Positions 61,917 to 64,000 of a stretch of 64,000 nt of DNA are shown here, in pieces; within the stretch, counting starts at the first letter, position 1; the number at the start of each line of letters is the position of its first letter. Origin of the DNA: Ulva prolifera (Eukaryota; Chlorophyta; Ulvophyceae; Ulvales; Ulvaceae); NCBI GenBank assembly GCA_023078555.1, contig CM041199.1, positions 806,001 through 870,000 of the forward strand, given 5' to 3'. The position numbers were made by a program, and so were the translations under genes. Under the pieces are notes generated by a model that had not been told where the DNA came from, searched no databases, and saw only the letters and a program-made list of their open reading frames with translations.

Positions 61917-64000
61917 ATGGGCGAAGCCTCAGCGGCAGATCTCGTGCGCATGCGCAACGAGTACGCCATGGATCCTTCGCTGATGGAGAACAGCTCAGCA
62001 ATGGATCGTTCAAATGTTCCGATGGATCAGTACGTGACAATCGGCTCTGTCGGAGCCACAGGCCAGACTCAGTCGGTGCGCATCCTGGTGTGCGCGTCAC
62101 TGCAATGTGCAGCGAACGCATGTCGACATACTTTCGCTCGATATCTTATCCATTATTTCCACGTGACATTGCCCGGGGAGCATCTTTGATGTGTTCACGT
62201 CCAGGCAGCACTAGCCGCTCGCCGCTGCAGCGCGCTGCTTCGTGGGCGCACCAAATGCACGTCTGCCACACTGCGCTGATGGTGTGGTCGATGCGACGCG
62301 ATGCTGCGTCCTTCTGCACTCTATTTGCAGGTGCCTGTCTGTCTCTAAGCAGCAGCTGCGGGAAGTTGACCTGGCGCTTTACAACGGCCGCGATCAACTA
62401 ACTTATCGCGTGCCAACTGGGCCCACCTTGTAAAGCACTGCGGCCTGTCCAGACGAAACACCTCAACCTCGTCACCCCTCTGCAGAGCCAAGGCGAATCG
62501 TCCTCCTTCAGCCGCGTCCCCGTCTCCATCGGCGCAAATGTGCCACACCCCACTGGTGCTTTCTCAGCCAACTCGAGGGAGGCTGATGCCTTGAGGGCAG
62601 AGCGGGCGGCAGTCAATGCTGCCGTCCCAGCCGTGGAGCCCCCCAGTTCTCAAGGCAGTGACATCTACAGCCAGGCGCCGCCGGTCGACAGCCACCTTGT
62701 GTCCTTCAACCGCGGCCAAGGCTTTGACAGTGCAGACGATGGCGATGGCTCGTTCTTGGCAACCGGCTCAGGCTTCAGTGCTGCAGGCATGTCCACGTAC
62801 AGCAACAACGGTGCGGCGTTGTTCTCCATGCGATGCAATCTCCATGCGATGCATCCTCACCGTCCCTGCCTACACAAGGCGAGGGATGCATTCCCGCCGC
62901 TCCATGCACTGGCGCTGCAGCCATCGGAGTGCAGTGGCCCTGCGTACAACCACATCAGTCACACCGCGGCAGCTGGGTTTCTTGCAAGCACTGCACTCTC
63001 CAGTCACTGTTCCGCCGTCCGCAAGTGACACCCCACAGCCACTCCACAGCACCCGCCCGGCCCCCACACACGGGCCCCCGTGCCCGTGCAGGTGCAGCGC
63101 ATGGAGCGCGCAACTACTGGCACCCCTCACAGGCGCTGCCGCCGCCGCCGCCGACGGTGCAGCATTCGCCGACGAGCCGCAGCATGGCCCTTGACGGCCA
63201 CAGCGGCGTCACGATGGTCCCCAGCGCCGGCGGCCGCAGCGGTCGCAGCTTCGGCGGCCGCAGCGGCGGCCACGGCGGCCACGTCGCCAACAGCGACGGC
63301 CTGTCCGCCATGATGGCCGCCGGCGCGGCTGCCCCCTACAGCACCGCTGGCTCCCCAAAAGTCCGCCCCCCTTCCCCCTGTTCCTTCGCTCCTTTCCTTT
63401 GTCTTTGTCTCGCAGTGGCTCGCATCTTCGAAAAAAAAATTAAAAAAAATCCTTGTGGCGACGCGGTTTCTGCGTGACCGGGCTGGAAAAAAAAACGTGG
63501 CCACCCGCAGCGGCTCTCGCAGACATTGCAGAAATATACAGAATCCATCGCAAGGTCTGCAAGGAGCAATGCTGGTGGGGCGCATGCAGGATCCGGCGTC
63601 GGAGCTGTCGGCGCTGATCAGCCGCGCGAAGCAGCTGATGGGCGCGATCGACACGGCCCGCAGCGGCGCCGTCGGCTCGGAGGGCCAGAGGCTGCTCGGC
63701 GGCACCGAGCCGCTGACGCCGCACTCCGCCGCGGCCTACCCCTCAACGATGGGCGCCGCGCTGGAGCCCGTGGAGGAGCAGCCGGTGCGTCCCCCCCTCA
63801 CTTCTGCCAGCATATACACCATCATCCTCCGCATGCGATTTCCCTTCTTAATTTCTCCTGCCAACATAGACGCGATCATCCTCAAGCTGTGGTCCTCCTC
63901 CTCCCCCACATGAATCCCTGCCAGCGCGGACCCTGTTGTCGGCGTGTGGGCCGCTATTTGTCGTTGGCCTGGGACCCATGCCAACGACAAGCATGGGTCC
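61917..64000 (+). CDS. Gly/Ser/Ala-rich protein of unknown function, 3' end outside window
   Basis: Exon chain in phase: 61917-62075 (MGEASAADLVRMRNEYAMDP), 62350-62409 (QQLREVDLALYNGRDQLTYR), 62486-62810 (SQGESSSFSRVPVSIGANVP), 63092-63360 (GARNYWHPSQALPPPPPTVQ and a GGRSGRSFGGRSGGHGGH stretch), 63542-63784 (DPASELSALISRAKQLMGAI), then a GTGCGT donor, so the gene runs past the window. 352 codons are visible. Low-complexity Ser/Gly/Ala/Pro content dominates; the last exon has a helical segment. No transmembrane helix, signal peptide or known domain seen. GC3 rises from exon 1 to the later exons. The 62350 acceptor is the weakest call. Confidence 0.55.

Overview
This window looks like nuclear DNA from a flagellated, plastid-bearing green alga (chlorophyte). 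Genes are spliced, lie on both strands, and are separated by long, repeat-rich, gene-poor stretches. Recognisable products include an axonemal doublet protein (EFHC/Rib72 type), a plastid-type YbaB/STIC2 protein, a RabA/Rab11 GTPase, a SYP81/syntaxin-18 SNARE, a plant-type ASH2 and a RAP-domain organelle RNA-binding protein. That mix points to a chlorophyte with cilia; the exact lineage is inference (I considered pyramimonad-like prasinophytes but cannot prove it).

Layout, left to right. 1-3.9 kb: no supported gene. 4.0-7.4 kb: a divergent pair, THG1 (minus) and ASH2 (plus). 9.3-17.0 kb: a 12-exon 1,4-alpha-glucan branching enzyme, with a probable N-terminal coiled-coil exon upstream. 17.0-20.1 kb: unassigned possible exons. 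20.1-24.5 kb: a GAF-PAS-pseudokinase signalling protein. 27.4-28.9 kb (minus): a secreted acidic-repeat, Ala/Cys-rich protein. 33.3-36.2 kb (minus): an OPR-like/RAP-domain protein. 40.3-43.1 kb: Rab11/RabA. 44.6-46.3 kb: an uncharacterised type I membrane protein. 48.3-51.6 kb (minus): EFHC/Rib72. 52.4-54.4 kb (minus): syntaxin-18/SYP81. 55.2-56.6 kb: STIC2/YbaB. 56.6-61.9 kb: a repeat island with a SINE-like piece. 61.9 kb to the end: a gene of unknown function running off the window.

I rebuilt the exons by matching reading frames and family alignments remembered in general terms; each chain given is in phase across its junctions. Introns are short to medium, and many donors read GTGCGN with acceptors ending TGCAG. 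Two introns appear to be GC-AG. Several introns carry long homopolymer G, TG/CG or duplicated acceptor sequences. GC content varies strongly from gene to gene and even from exon to exon.

The genes are not an operon or a single pathway; they are housekeeping and cell-biology genes (tRNA maturation, chromatin, storage glucan, trafficking, cilium, plastid). The least described items are the GAF-PAS-pseudokinase, the acidic-repeat secreted protein, the tandemly multiplied 3' splice sites, and two families of dispersed short elements (a perfect hairpin and a GCGGTGCTGCC/TTTGTCCTTGTAACAC core).
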